Assembly: GCA_017654935.2 (NCBI GenBank)
Contig: CM065686.1
Span: 36,548,536 to 36,612,535, forward strand
Reading direction: 5' to 3'
Length of the DNA stretch: 64,000 bases
Origin: Phymorhynchus buccinoides
Taxonomy: Eukaryota > Mollusca > Gastropoda > Neogastropoda > Raphitomidae
Shown here: positions 45,969 through 58,130 of the stretch, in pieces
How positions within the stretch are numbered: the stretch's first letter is position 1
How the letters are laid out: each line of letters opens with the position of its first letter
The notes under the pieces: generated by a model
The model's input: the letters and a program-made list of their open reading frames with translations, nothing else
What the model was told of the DNA's origin: nothing
The model's database searches: none
Program-made: the position numbers and the translations under genes

Positions 45969-47848
45969 TTTTTTTTTGCTGTTCCATCTTCTGGGCCATA
46001 TAGTGGCATTGCTCCAATGTCGCTCGTTCTGAATCCCAACTCGCAGCCACACCTTCGCTCGTTCAGTGTGACAATGTGACCCACGCGACCCACTTTCTAC
46101 ACCCACTACACCCCCCCCCCCCCTCCCCTACTACTCGGGGCCCATCACTTTAATTGTAGTCCGGGGACTTCACAGAGTCGCAGATTCCGAGGCGGTATCT
46201 CTTTGAACCCGGTTTCCCTCCTTGTCGTCTAGCTTGTGACGCCGACAATCGCTGCCCTTTGAAGTTGTTTTGACACATGTCACGGGTTAGGCAATATCGG
46301 AATGTTAGACATGCGATAATGATGTAATATGCGCATGACTGTCGTCTCCTGACTTGTCAACGGCTAGTAACCAATGATAGGCCCTTATCGATTTAAAATC
46401 AAATGGGGATCTGAATAGTGGGAGAGAGAAAAACCCGCCTAGCATTCTCTTACTCACAAGACTACCAAAACCTGGCTGAAGCAACATTGTAGAATCAACC
46501 TCTCTTCCTGCCAGTCATATTAGCCCAACTCGTGAGTACTAGTAAATAAGGCAGGGGTGTAAAATACTTAATTGAGATTTGCTTTTGTTTGATTCTATTT
46601 TTGATCTAGATCCTATGTTCCATGAGAATAAGGAGTAGATGTGTGATTGAAAAAGAATTGGTAAACATACTGTTTTAAGTATGTGCACTTATTATGTTTG
46701 TGTGTGATTTTTTACTTTAACTCTTTTGGTACAAGAACCAGATTATATGCCTATTAGCACTTTTGTTTATTTTTAGTAGGAAATCCCTTGGTTGCAACCT
46801 TGCAACTTTTGATGACATTCCTTTCCAAGTGTTGCATTGAGAGTGGTGTTGGCTTGATCATAGACTTTGATCTAGCCGGCTACTGAATCATACCAGTTGA
46901 TTCCAGTACCCCTTTAATGTTTTACTGATTTCAGTTTGGTAACTGAAATTCAGGTTACACTGTATTTGTTTTTAGTGCTATTGTACAAGGGCAGCCTTCT
47001 AGCCAGTTGGGATCCACTAATTCCCTGCCGGCTGAAGCCCCTTGTCTCTAAGCCATAGAGATCTACACCCACCTTCTCCTGTGATTTACAGCAGGGCATC
47101 GTGGTCAGGAGGCATCATCCCTGACTCACAAGCATCAAGATGGGGCCGCTGCAAAGTCGCCACCGCACCCAGAATCCGCGAGGAGACCTCGCTTGAGCCG
47201 TGCCATCCCGCGACGCCGCAACCGGAACGACTGGGAGCTACTCTACCCCAAAGAGCAAGCCTAGTCACCCCAGCACTCGCCAATCCCTACGGAGGAACTT
47301 CACACAGCTAAGTCCCTAAGACAGTGCAAAGAACAATAACTGGAACCAAGACACTGGATACTATTAGTGACCCTTCCGGCTTGGGGCCCTAACCTTCTAG
47401 AAAGACAAAAGTCTTGTAAATCCTTTCGGATTTCATTGTTTTTCATTCATATTTTGCTTATTCTTATTGCTGCATAAGCTTATGCAGATTTGTGAGTAAA
47501 TAAAATATAAGTGTACAAATAATTCTGAACCCTTTGGTCAGACTGATGAGAGTGGAAGTTTTGTAATTTTCATGTAAAAACCTACTTCTCTCTGTCTGCC
47601 ATTTAGAGCAAACTACCACTTGTATTTCATTCAATCATACGAGCCAGAACCCGGGCACAAATATAGATTTATTAGATGAAAAGGGGCCGGGAAAGTTGCT
47701 CACCTCCCACACCCTAGAGAAGTGGGCTAAAGGAAAATTTTCTAATTGAACATTTAACACACTAAAAGTCTTCCCTAGAGACTTCGCCTTAGCCCATTAC
47801 CTCGTCACATTCAGGTCGCAGAATCCGAGATCAGCAGTCCAAATTTGA
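45969..47848 (-). repeat. Family O retroposon fragment split by a solo LTR
   Basis: 45969-46066 and 47810-47848 are contiguous in other family O copies; the solo LTR at 46067-47809 separates them. The left edge is T-rich, equal to a minus-strand poly(A) tail. Confidence 0.88.
46067..47809 (+). mobile_element. Solo LTR, copy 2 (1743 bp), nested in family O
   Basis: Starts TGTGACAATG and ends CCTCGTCACA; TTCAG on both sides (46062-46066, 47810-47814). Same family as copy 1 but a different target duplication, so an independent insertion. Confidence 0.94.
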
Positions 47849-47849
47849 G

Positions 47850-48620
47850 CGTCCTAGGTCCCTCCGTTATCGTGCCAGATGTTCGGCAGCAATTGACCTT
47901 GACCTTTGACCTTCAATTTCGAACTTAGCCTAGATATCCTTAGTACATATCGCATGCAACATTTGCCAGCCACTATAGGTCCCTTCATTCAAACGTTATT
48001 GTGCCAGGTGCGCGGCAGCATTTTTGGCTCCAGTGACCTTGACCTTTGGCCTATGACCTTCATTTTGTTTAAATATATCTAAATGCTAAATCGATTACTT
48101 TCAAATAAACTCCATACCAACATTTTACTGGACTCATCAGCTTAATATGTGATATATCGCCCTACAAAATTTTAAGTGAATCAGTGCAGCGGTTCATGTG
48201 ACATTGTTATAGACAAACATTCAAGGTCAAAGGTCAAGGTGATCATGGTCACCGAGGTCGACAACGCTTCACATTCCATTTGATCTAAAGCTAGTCTACC
48301 TACTTGCCAAATTTGGGGACTGTATCTGCCAGGATATAAGAGATAATTTATGGTCAAAACAAATAATTGATGATGTTCAAGGTCAAAGGTCAAGAGAGTA
48401 AAAGTAACCGCAGATACCATATCGCCTTGGGCTAATGAACCACCATGCCAAATTTGGGGACTTTAACTGCGAAACTGTGAAAGATATATGGCCAAGACAA
48501 CAATTTAACGTCAAAGGGCAAGGTCATTGGTTAATTTTAATATGCAAATAAATTATTTTGAAAGCATTCATAAACATCTATGTGTATGCAAAGTTTGAAC
48601 AATGTACGCCTTGTAGTTCC
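47850..48620. repeat. Diverged TGACCT/AGGTCA-rich repeats
   Basis: 47850-48080 matches the 42500-43240 unit. 48210-48560 has CAAGGTCAAAGGTCAAG text twice in the other orientation with CCAAATTTGGGGACT blocks. Confidence 0.75.
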
Positions 48621-48629
48621 CGAGAAAAA

Positions 48630-49400
48630 GCCAACGTCAAAGTTACCACAGACACACCCGGAAAACCGAAGAAGCATGTGACCATAGACTCACTTCGTGT
48701 CGTTGACACGAGTGAGCTTAAAAGGAGGATCTGAAGTGCTCAAAAACTTTTCAAGAAAAAAATATTTGTGTGTATGTGTGGCTCAGAACCCGATTTATCA
48801 TAACAATTCTTTCCGCCCATAACCAATCCATCAATTATTTTCGTGCGAAGGGGTGACAAGCGCCCACATACTGATAGGCAATCATAAATGGAACCATTTA
48901 ATTTATTGCAAAATACATGACAGCATCGCTGTGAATGCATTAAAAACATTCCATCATGTTTGATACATTGTGAAACGCCCGTATGTAAAACGCACGCAGG
49001 CCAATGCGCGCGTAGACGAAAGGTGGTGGCGCACGGTCAAATCTAAATATAGACCACGGTTCATGACATGGTTTGATTGATTCGGATCCATGACACGGTT
49101 TATTTAACGGCGCACAAATACTCGTTCTCAAACTCGTCTGACCCGTACCCTCAAGGTTAACGACCATGAAGCAAAGCGGGCACCGTGTGAAAGTGAAGAG
49201 CAGCAGGAGAGTAGGCCTAGCAAAGAGCTTTCAACCCCTGCGGCATTCCTAACCCCGTCTGGGATCAAGGTCTGCGAGAGGTCAAATAAAAATAATAAAA
49301 GATGGCAAGCGCATTTACGTTTTAGCAGTAGCCTGTAGACAGAAGCATGCGCTCGCGTTCTGGTTGCTGCAATGCATCATGTAACACATTCTTACATAAT
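48630..49400. other. Non-coding, nothing recognised
   Basis: GC-richer than its surroundings between 48970 and 49380, but no coding frame or repeat partner. Confidence 0.4.
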
Positions 49401-49404
49401 TGAG

Positions 49405-49410
<6 letters not shown>

Positions 49411-49449
<39 letters not shown>
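49411..49449. repeat. (CA)n microsatellite
   Basis: Pure CA run of 39 bases. Confidence 0.97.
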
Positions 49450-49450
<1 letters not shown>

Positions 49451-49589
49451 AGACTCCTTGTTGGAATTTATCCAATATTGAAGAGTAGGGTCGATTACTG
49501 TGACATAGACCTAAATTTAAATATCACGAATATCAAAATGACAGTTATTTTTTGATGTAAACGTCAACCACGAGCAACCAATCTTTTAC

Positions 49590-50455
<866 letters not shown>

Positions 50456-50682
50456 TTGTTGCTTTGTTTTATTCTAGACGTGTCATGTTTTTACTTGCTA
50501 AGTTTTTGATTTACTAATAAATTATAATGAATTTAAAAAATATATATATTTTAACGTAAACTTTGATTTTGTTTTTACCTTGTGTTTTTATTCCTTTTTG
50601 ATACGTGGTAAGATTCAACGTGGTGACAGCCTAACATGGCCTTAGTTGTCGGCAGGGCTATAATTTTAATCTTAATCTTCTT

Positions 50683-51137
50683 AAAGGGGCACCCTGAAAT
50701 ATGAGTTTTTGCAAGAAACACGTCGAGATCACCAGGAAAACACCCTTTACAGAGATCGGGACACTCACTGTGCCTTCTCTTTTCTAATGGTCGCCCGAGT
50801 TAGACCAAATTGTGTGAAAAAAAGGATCTATTTCCTTTGTTGTGAGCGAAACTCCTTGTTTACCAAAAGGAGTTTCGCTCACCACAAAGGAAATAGATCC
50901 TTTTGTTTTGCACTACAAAGAAAACAAATCTTCAACCACTCTCAGTGGCCTCCATCCACCGCGTTCAAAATGGCTTCTGTCTACGGCAACTCCGCGAAGG
51001 AGGAATCGCCGTTTTGACGGTTTGATTTATAGGAAACCAGAGCAAAGTGAGTGTTCCGATCATTGAAAAGGCTGTCTTTCTGGTGACCTCGACGTGTTTA
51101 TTGCAAAAAACACATCCGTCAGGGTGCCCATTTAAAT
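50683..51137. mobile_element. Family I inverted-repeat element, copy 1 (uninterrupted)
   Basis: TTAAAGGGGCACCCTGA at the left and GTCAGGGTGCCCATTTAAA at the right; inner arms GAAACACGTCGAGATCACCA match in inverted form. It also holds a hairpin around 50825-50905 (GGATCTATTTCCTTTG). It shows the empty site of family H. Confidence 0.85.
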
Positions 51138-51139
51138 AC

Positions 51140-51880
51140 TGGGTACATTATTATGAACATCCCCCTGTCGAAGTTTAGGGTTATTGATTTCCTAAAAGCC
51201 CCTTTAGTGTTCACATTTCATTATGGTCGATTCACTGTGTAAGATAAGAACCCATAAACAATTTTTATTGTAAAAACCCATACAGAAAACCTCTCGTTTC
51301 GATTCCATGGTACTTCTGACCTTACGGAACTGAGAAGAAAAATCGATCAAGCATGTAGGCCTACTCCGCATTGCGGTAGGCTACTTTATCGGCTCGCCAG
51401 GCATTTCACGGTGACTCATGAATGAAGGTCACGTGGTGGGAGTGGCGCGGAAAGCGAGTGTGCAGATGAGTTGCGCGAAGTGGTTTCCCTTTGTGTGAAA
51501 ATTTTGTTCCGTGCAGCACAGTAGCCCAACGACCACAATTTGGCCCTACACATTTGTGACTCAGTATGCAGAATTTGAACACGCCTGTTTTTTCTCACCG
51601 AAAATAACACGGCATTGTCACAGTCATGCTTCGCGATTGATCTAGGGGCGAATCGGTACATAATCCCCCGATGTTGTTGGCCAGGGCTCTGAGAAGAACA
51701 TCAACATGATAATTAAATTATCATCTTGACTTTTCCCAGTTTTATTTAGGAATTTAATAGTTTCTACTACATTGCTAGACTAGGCCTAGATCTATATTTT
51801 TTGGGGCTAGTTTTAGTTAGAGCGGAGGTCAAGTACGTAACAGAAGGATGACTGACAGTCACAATGCGGAAAGTTTAGGC
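51140..51880. other. Non-coding, nothing recognised
   Basis: No coding frame or repeat partner. Confidence 0.4.
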
Positions 51881-51883
51881 CTA

Positions 51884-52131
51884 CCGGTGTGGCGTTCTCA
51901 AAATGGATTTGTTCTGAAAATGTCTGCGCATGTGCGAAATTACTTTTTGTGTATTTGACGGTTTCAGGTTAGGCTTTGGGTCAATTTAGTGTCGAATACA
52001 CCAGAAATAACTCTCTCTTTCTATATCTCTGAATACACAAAATATAAGATTTGATGGTACCTCATGATCGATTTCGCACATGCGCAGACGTGATTATGAG
52101 AACAAATTCATTTTTAGAACGCCACACCCGG
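51884..52131. mobile_element. Inverted-repeat MITE, single copy
   Basis: CCGGTGTGGCGTTCTCAAAA at the left and its near reverse complement at the right; inner TGCGCATGTGCGAAAT also mirrored. 248 bp. Confidence 0.78.
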
Positions 52132-52436
52132 ATGAAAAATGACAACTTGGAGCACGCTTACGTTGGCAGGAAATTACGCCCCTTGACTGAACGCAGAAAC
52201 TTTGTAAGGTTTTGTTGAAAATCATGAATGATGATGTGTTCATGCAGTCACTTGATTTTATGTCGCCCGAGCTAAATTACAATGTTTGCATTCAGGTTTA
52301 GGCCTAGACGATGCTTGCGCGGGCGCGTGTACTTTTTCTCAAAAGATACACACAGCAACACCAACAACTTTGTTCTCCTGTCAATGTTTTACCCCATGGC
52401 CGTGCCCCTAATCTCTTTTTATTTCATTTATCATTT

Positions 52437-52650
52437 CAGGGTTCCCAATCGTCCCGCAAAACAAGGGGTCTCAGGGACTCCTTCACTTACAGAAGGTCCT
52501 AGAGGAGGGATAGATGGTCCCAATGACATTGCGAATGCTGCAAAGAATTTTGATAGTGCATCCCTGGGACACCCTGCACATTCTCTTTAGAGGGTCCTTT
52601 AGAATTATAGTACTTCGTAGACCTCCAGATGGGGGTTCCTAGGAGCTCTG
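52437..52650. mobile_element. Family R hAT-like MITE, copy 2
   Basis: CAGGGTTCCCA and GGAGCTCTG ends with CATTT on both sides (52432-52436, 52651-52655). Interior aligned to 11626-11844. Confidence 0.88.
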
Positions 52651-52659
52651 CATTTATTG

Positions 52660-53010
52660 GGCAGTGGAAATCAGAGAGATACACACACAGCCACTCTTAC
52701 CCCATCACATGTAAATATTTTTTGGTACAGTTAAGAATATATACACCCCCACCCCCACCCCAATTTGTACTCCTAAGTTTGTGTGTGTGGATGCGCGTGT
52801 TAAAGCTGTGTGCATGTGCATTGTTATGCTGTTTGTTGCATTTTTGTAAAGGGATGTGAGCTCACAAGACTCGTGTGAAAGGGCAGAAAAGAATGTTTAG
52901 TAGTAGTAGTAGCATTACGCCTACTGTATCTTATTCTTAGTATCTTGAAAGTTGAATTGTACTTTGAAAGATCTGAAGTAAAGTAAATGTGTGTGTGTAT
53001 ATATTTGTAA
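52660..53010. other. Non-coding, nothing recognised
   Basis: Short GT- and TAG-repeats only. Confidence 0.4.
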
Positions 53011-53013
53011 CTA

Positions 53014-53180
53014 CAGTGGAGAACTGATAACTAAAAAATACTGGATAACTCAATAATTTTTTAGTCCCAGTATTATGCGTATAATAATCTACACTATGTT
53101 GAAAAGTCTTTTTAACTCAAAATATTGGCTATCTCAAAATAAAATTTCAGTCCCTTCAATTTTGACTTAAGCGATTTTTT
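53014..53180 (+). repeat. Family D repeat, copy 2
   Basis: CAGTGGAGAACTGATAACTA at the left; matches 39128-39412 in reverse. It lies just before the transporter's first exon. Confidence 0.65.
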
Positions 53181-53237
53181 CTGTATCTCAAATCGATTCA
53201 CTTCTGATCCTCAGTGCCAGTCCTGCTCCACCCAGAC

Positions 53238-53285
53238 ATGAAGGCAGACACAGGCAGCATAGCATCAGTTCTCTGCAGTCTTTGA
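53238..53285 (+). promoter_or_regulatory. Upstream ORF in the transporter leader (15 codons)
   Basis: ATG at 53238 to TGA at 53283-53285, in the same frame as and 24 bases before the main ATG at 53310. It fixes the main start and could lower translation, if the transcript includes it. A possible leader acceptor CTGATCCTCAG ends near 53215. Confidence 0.4.
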
Positions 53286-53309
53286 CCCATCAGCCCGCAG
53301 TCTGCAGAG

Positions 53310-53433
53310 ATGGTGGCTTACCCGCTGAGCCACGTGTTGCCGCCGCGGGTGGTGCTGGTCATTGGCTGCCACTGGGCCGTGGCCATTTCGCTGATTTTCG
53401 TAAACAAGCGGCTCTTGTCTGTGCAATATGCTG
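53310..53433 (+). CDS. SLC35C1-like transporter exon 1
   Basis: MVAYPLSHVLPPRVVLVIGC opens the protein and leads into membrane span 1. The donor GTGAGT begins at 53434, and its first 8 bases are duplicated by a family L insertion. Confidence 0.9.
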
Positions 53434-53606
53434 GTGAGTTCGGCGATATTCACATTTCTGCCCGCCAAGAACAATAATCTGTTGACTGATGAAAAAGCAA
53501 TGGGCTATGTTCTTTTGTTACAAATTATCGTTCTTGGCGGGCGTAATTGTGAATAATAGCCGTGAGTTGTGGATAGGCTTATGTTTTCCAAGTTCTATAC
53601 ATTGCA

Positions 53607-53700
<94 letters not shown>

Positions 53701-55391
53701 GCCTCTCTGTCTGTCTCTCTGTTATTGTGTGTTAAATATGCTAGTGAGCAGTAGGCTCTTGTTTTCCCAGTTCTGTACATTGCAGCCTTTTTTTCTCTCT
53801 CTCTTTTCTGTCCAATGGTGAGTTTGCAAGTTTTGTTGTTTGTTTTTTAGCTTAAGTGTAAGAACAGGAGTAGGATACCTTATCATGGCTTATAGCTGGA
53901 CAGTGGAATTTTGGGTATCTGTTATACATATTGTGTGTGTGTGAAAGCAAAATATGTTCCAGTTGGGCCCATGTTCCACTTGGGACTTTGTAGTTTTCCT
54001 CAGGACTCTGCCACTTTCAGTTTCAGGAATTTTACATGCAATCTTTATTCTCTTTCATGATTTTCAGGAAATGAAGGATTGATGCTGTCACAGACAGCGG
54101 TCCAGGTGGATAGAGTAGCTTGCTGTGCTCTTAAGTGTAAGGTCAGGTGTCCATATCGATTAATCTATTCCATGGTACCTGATAAAGACTAACTAAAAGA
54201 GTAAAAGACCCTACCATTTTTATCATATCTCAGGCCTGACAGTGATAGGCTGCAGTTGTGAATCAATGATAGTAACGTGCTTACATGTCTGACTGACTGA
54301 TACTGAGGCTAAATGCTGAATAAGTGTCCATATCTATCTGTCTATCTCTGTCTGTCTGTTTATCTTTCTGTACATGTCTGGCTGTCTGTCTATCTGTATC
54401 TTTGTCTGTCTCCCCATCAATCTACCAGTATCAATCTATCATTCTATGATAATAATTTTCAGATCAAGACCTGACCATTTTCATTGCCTGGGCTCAGTGT
54501 CTCTTCTCGGTGCTCACGGTGGCAGTAGGCGCCTTCGTTAAACGCTACCTCCGACCCCGCTCTTCCCCGACCTTCGACATCCCTTTCGCGACCTTCGTGC
54601 ACACGGACGTCCTTTACATGACCTTCACCTTCATCGGCATCCTGGTGCTCAACAACCTGCTGTTGAAGAACATCGGGGTGGATTTCTATCAGATGGCGCG
54701 CTCTTCAACGCTGGTGTTCACGGTCATCTTCACCCGCATCATCCTGGGCGTGCGTGTGTCCGTCAACGTGATCTTCTCCTGCACGCTGATCCTCATAGGC
54801 TTCATGGTGAGCGTCGACCAGGAGATGCTCCTCACCAGCCTCTCATGGACCAGCGTCTTCTACGGGCTTTCTGCCAGCATGGCCGCGGCACTCAACGGGA
54901 TCTTCATCAAGCGCGTCGACAAGCACATGCGAGGCAACGCGCTGAATCTGTCGCTGGTCAACAGCATCAACACTGTCGTGATCCTCTTCCCGCTCATGCT
55001 CAGCACCGGTCAGCTTCGTTCAGCGATCGTCTCCCCCTCCCCCTCCCCTTCCTCTGCATCAACGGCCCTCTGGTGGCAGCTGGTGGTGACAGGGGTGTTG
55101 CGGTTGTTGGTGGGCTGGACGACCGTGAAGGTCATCAGCTTAACTTCGCCCGTGACCCACCATATGAGCATCAACGCCAAGTCTCTTCTGCAGACGTTCA
55201 TCGCGGTGTTTCTGCAGGATGAGGGCAAGACTCTGGCGTGGTGGGTGGGGAATTTCCTGGTGGTGTTGGGCATTTTGAACTACGGTTTGTCGAAGTCGAA
55301 GAGGTCGGATCTGTGTTCAGCGGGCTCCAACGCTGGAGTGGTGCGTAGTTCGTTTGTTATTTCTAGAAATAGCAATGTGTTGCCGGTTTAG
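53310..55391 (+). CDS. SLC35C1-like GDP-fucose/nucleotide-sugar transporter (2 exons, 350 aa)
   Basis: Members of SLC35C move GDP-fucose from cytosol into the Golgi for fucosylation, in exchange for GMP. Exons 53310-53433 and 54463-55391 join in phase (G+AT gives Asp42) to 350 residues, close to human SLC35C1 (364). Hydrophobic segments throughout fit ten membrane spans. Family marks are WAVAISLIFVNKRLL (22-36), NNLLLKNIGVDFYQMARSS (105-123) and VSVDQE (157-162). TSPVTHHMSINAKSLLQTF, from 269, parallels TSPLTHNVSGTAKACAQT of SLC35C1. Departures are a SerPro-rich loop (SPSPSPSSAS, 232-241) and HMSINAK instead of NVSGTAK. So it may be a paralog with altered substrate preference; that is inference. 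An in-frame TGA at 53283 fixes the start. Confidence 0.9.
53442..53561. mobile_element. Family L fold-back MITE, copy 2, at a splice donor
   Basis: Ends GGCGATATTCAC and GTGAATAATAGCC with about 40 bp arms. Flanked by GTGAGTTC (53434-53441) and GTGAGTTG (53562-53569). The left flank is the splice donor of transporter exon 1. Same family and same 8 bp duplication length as 11022-11137. Confidence 0.9.
53609..53700 (+). repeat. (CT)n microsatellite in transporter intron
   Basis: Pure CT tract of about 85 bases on the sense strand. Confidence 0.96.
53705..54460. other. Transporter intron, nothing further recognised
   Basis: Contains TCTGTCTGTCTATC-type simple sequence at 54330-54410 before the acceptor. 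No exon. Confidence 0.5.
54463..55391 (+). CDS. SLC35C1-like transporter exon 2 with stop
   Basis: Acceptor ATAATAATTTTCAG ends at 54462; TAG stop at 55389-55391. 929 bases in one exon hold membrane spans 2 to 10. G/C-rich codons contrast with the AT-rich flanks. Confidence 0.95.
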
Positions 55392-56500
55392 AATTAGAGT
55401 TATATGATGTTAAGAATTATATAATGCTATCTTCTGTTATCTGGATGTTGATAATATCAGTCATATTACAAGATTTTGTTAGTTGTTTTTTTATTGTTGT
55501 TTTTTCCCCAGTTGTTTTTGTTTTAATTGACCTTTTAAAAAAAATACAAATCTGGTTGATTGTTAAACTGCAAATAACATTGAAAAAGCTTTGTTTATAT
55601 AATTAATTATTTCAAAAGAAAAACAGCTTCAGATTCTCCTGATTTTTTTTTTCTTCAAATATTTTTGTGCTTGGTAGAAGGAAACGTACCCATGTATTAA
55701 AATTGGTATACATATGTACTAACATTCATAATGTTGATTGCTGTTACTATATATATAAATAATAAAAAGTAGTTGGTGGTGTTATGTAAGCGCGTAGAGC
55801 TTAAAGGTATGCACTATATATAGAGAGAAATCCTAATGTGTGATATTAAACAAAAATATATTTTAGTTCTGATTACAGATGTTTGTGAATGTATTAATCG
55901 TTTTTGTTTCTCCAATTTGTGATATTATTTCGATTTAGTTTATATAGCAGATTTTTTTTTCTGAATCATGTGTCTTCCACTGTGATCTAGTATTAATGAT
56001 AATTTCAATTTGTTTGTAAATCGTAAAGGTGTAAGCTGGGAGTAAAAATGTGAGATCACACAGGTAATGATATTTTTTATTTGTTTTCTGTTGTGGGTTT
56101 TATTTGTTTGTTTCCTACATTGTTCACTTGAATATGTTAAAGGTTCACAAGTGCATTGATTCTATTTTTCACACTGGCAATAATATTTTTTATTTGTTTT
56201 CTGTTGTGTTTGTGGTTTTTTCTACATGGTTCACTTGAACACTTTTCTCCATACTCACACCCCCTGCCCCATCCTTTACCCTTTTTATAAAATATATACA
56301 AGTTTCCTCTTTTGTTTGTATTCCTTTCTTTTCCTCCTTTTTCCCCCTTTCTTTGCTTTCCAGACATCCATTACAGGTGTTTCTACACAGGTAGCTGTTT
56401 GTGTGGAAGTTAAGTTGCCTCCCTTTGCCCGCTTCAGGTACAGTTTTCTAAGCACTCTGGCAATCCTTTTTTTTTTTTACAGGCTTGATCAATCAAACGA
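55392..56500. other. Probable transporter 3' UTR then non-coding
   Basis: AT-rich; AATAAA near 55760 is a plausible poly(A) signal. Two diverged copies of an ATTTTTTATTTGTTTTCTGT block occur at 56072 and 56187. Confidence 0.4.
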
Positions 56501-56639
56501 TTGACAAACCGTTACCGTAGTTGACCGTTATAGCCTGAAGTTAGGCCAATGGCATAGTGAGAACTGTATATTAGAATCACGGTGCAATTTATTTTGGTGA
56601 ATAACTGACTCGCAAACTTGGAGGCATTTACTGTGGCTT

Positions 56640-56860
56640 TTAAAGCTGCAAAGAGGATTGGTTGTTGGCCTTTGAGGACCTTCCAGAAACCCTAAAGTCC
56701 TTTCGGCCAAGAGAGTGGAGGCGTACCCTGGGCAAGGTTTCTTCACTTGTAAACACATTCCAGCCCAGCCAGCCAGAATAGCTGTCACCTCCCATGCAGT
56801 CTGGAAGTCATGGTCATATGGTCCCCCGTCCTTAAAGCTCCGCTCTCTTTCTCTTCTCTC
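56640..56860. repeat. Family Q dispersed repeat, copy 2
   Basis: GAGAGTGGAGGCGTACCCTG and GGGCAAGGTTTCTTCACTTG match 4920-5000 in order. Confidence 0.65.
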
Positions 56861-56869
56861 TCTTGCCAT

Positions 56870-57480
56870 TTGGTCTGTTTCTGCTGTATTCCATTTATGT
56901 CATCCGTGTGTGTTCGCTTTGTATTGCGTTTTTGTTTGAATGCGTTATGAATGCTAACGTGTGTGTGCTTTGATTTGATTTCTATCAAGATTCAGCGCCG
57001 TATAAATTCTGTATGTTGTTGTTGTTGTTGTATGTGACTGACTGGTACTTGGGAAGGTTTCCCCGCTATCTTGACAGGGGAATTGTTTTTTTATTTGTGT
57101 TTAATTATTGTATATTAATATTATCCGCTTTACTTGCCAGGCTTTACTTTCGTGAATACTTTTTATTTTTTCTCTCTCTTCTTTGTTGTTGATTCTTTTC
57201 CTGTAGGTAGAAAGTCATTCTGTTTTGAATGGTCATAGCTTATAACAGTATTCAATGCATTTAACCAGGCTTTTTTTTTATAATGCTGGCAGCTTAAGAC
57301 AATACCAAAATTGCTCACATAATTAGCCGCCTGTTGTGCAGTTTTTTTGTGGGGTTTTTTTGCCATTGTATTTTTTTTTTTCTTAAATGAAGAATGAAAA
57401 CTGTTTTGTTTTCCTGTGCATGTGTTTGTGTGTAACAACCTACTTAATGAATCAGAATAGTTATGAGTATTTCATGCCCC
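56870..57480. other. Non-coding, nothing recognised
   Basis: T-rich; no coding signal or repeat partner. Confidence 0.45.
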
Positions 57481-57483
57481 GTT

Positions 57484-57905
57484 AACCCCTTAACTGCCAG
57501 AGAAAATTGAAAGACAAAATAATTGTACAAATCATGACATCATGAAAAAGACAACTGATAGAGCCAATCTCGCAAAATGGTCTGGCGATAAGAGCCAGCA
57601 TATCAGGGTTATTCCTCTTCATCTGATGACATCATCAGTGATGTCATCAGGTCGGTAGGTGATATGTTGATGGCAGTCAAGGGGTTAACTGCCAGAGAAA
57701 ATTGAAAGACAAAATAATTGTGCAAATCATGACATGAAAAAGACAACTGATAGAGCCAATCTGGCAAAATGGTCTGGGGATATAACCCTCTTGACTGCAA
57801 GAGCAAAAACCAGAATATCAGAGTTATTCCTCTTCATCTGATGACGTCATCAGTGATCTCATCAAGTCAGTAGGTGATTCGTTTATGGCAGTCAAGGAGT
57901 TAATT
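57484..57905. mobile_element. Tandem dimer of a third TTAA-type MITE
   Basis: TTAACCCCTTAACTGCCAGA at the left. TGGCAGTCAAGGGGTTAACT at the junction near 57680 is followed by a second copy of the same 200 bp unit. The second copy ends TGGCAGTCAAGGAGTTAA. The two units share the junction TTAA. Confidence 0.8.
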
Positions 57906-58130
57906 CCAAGTGAATGGATTAAATGATCAGCATTCTTTTCAAGATTTTTGTTTGTTTGTTGGGCATATTCTTTGGGGCGTGATCATTCCGTTCATTATTT
58001 TATATATTTTGCCTTATTAGGGGAAAATGTAAATCTACGTTGGAGTGTGATACATCAGTTTTTAATGGATTGATTCCTTGCGTTATAATTATCCCCATAA
58101 TGTGATGACTTAGAGAATCTGTTTGACATG

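Noticed and set aside
44018..47809. A segmental tandem duplication or one full LTR retrotransposon
   Set aside because: Each unit has its own distinct 5 bp target duplication and the 330 bp between them is unrelated to retroelement coding sequence.
54845..55273. Second frames inside the transporter exon
   Set aside because: They overlap the transporter frame, which has clear family similarity, and have none themselves.
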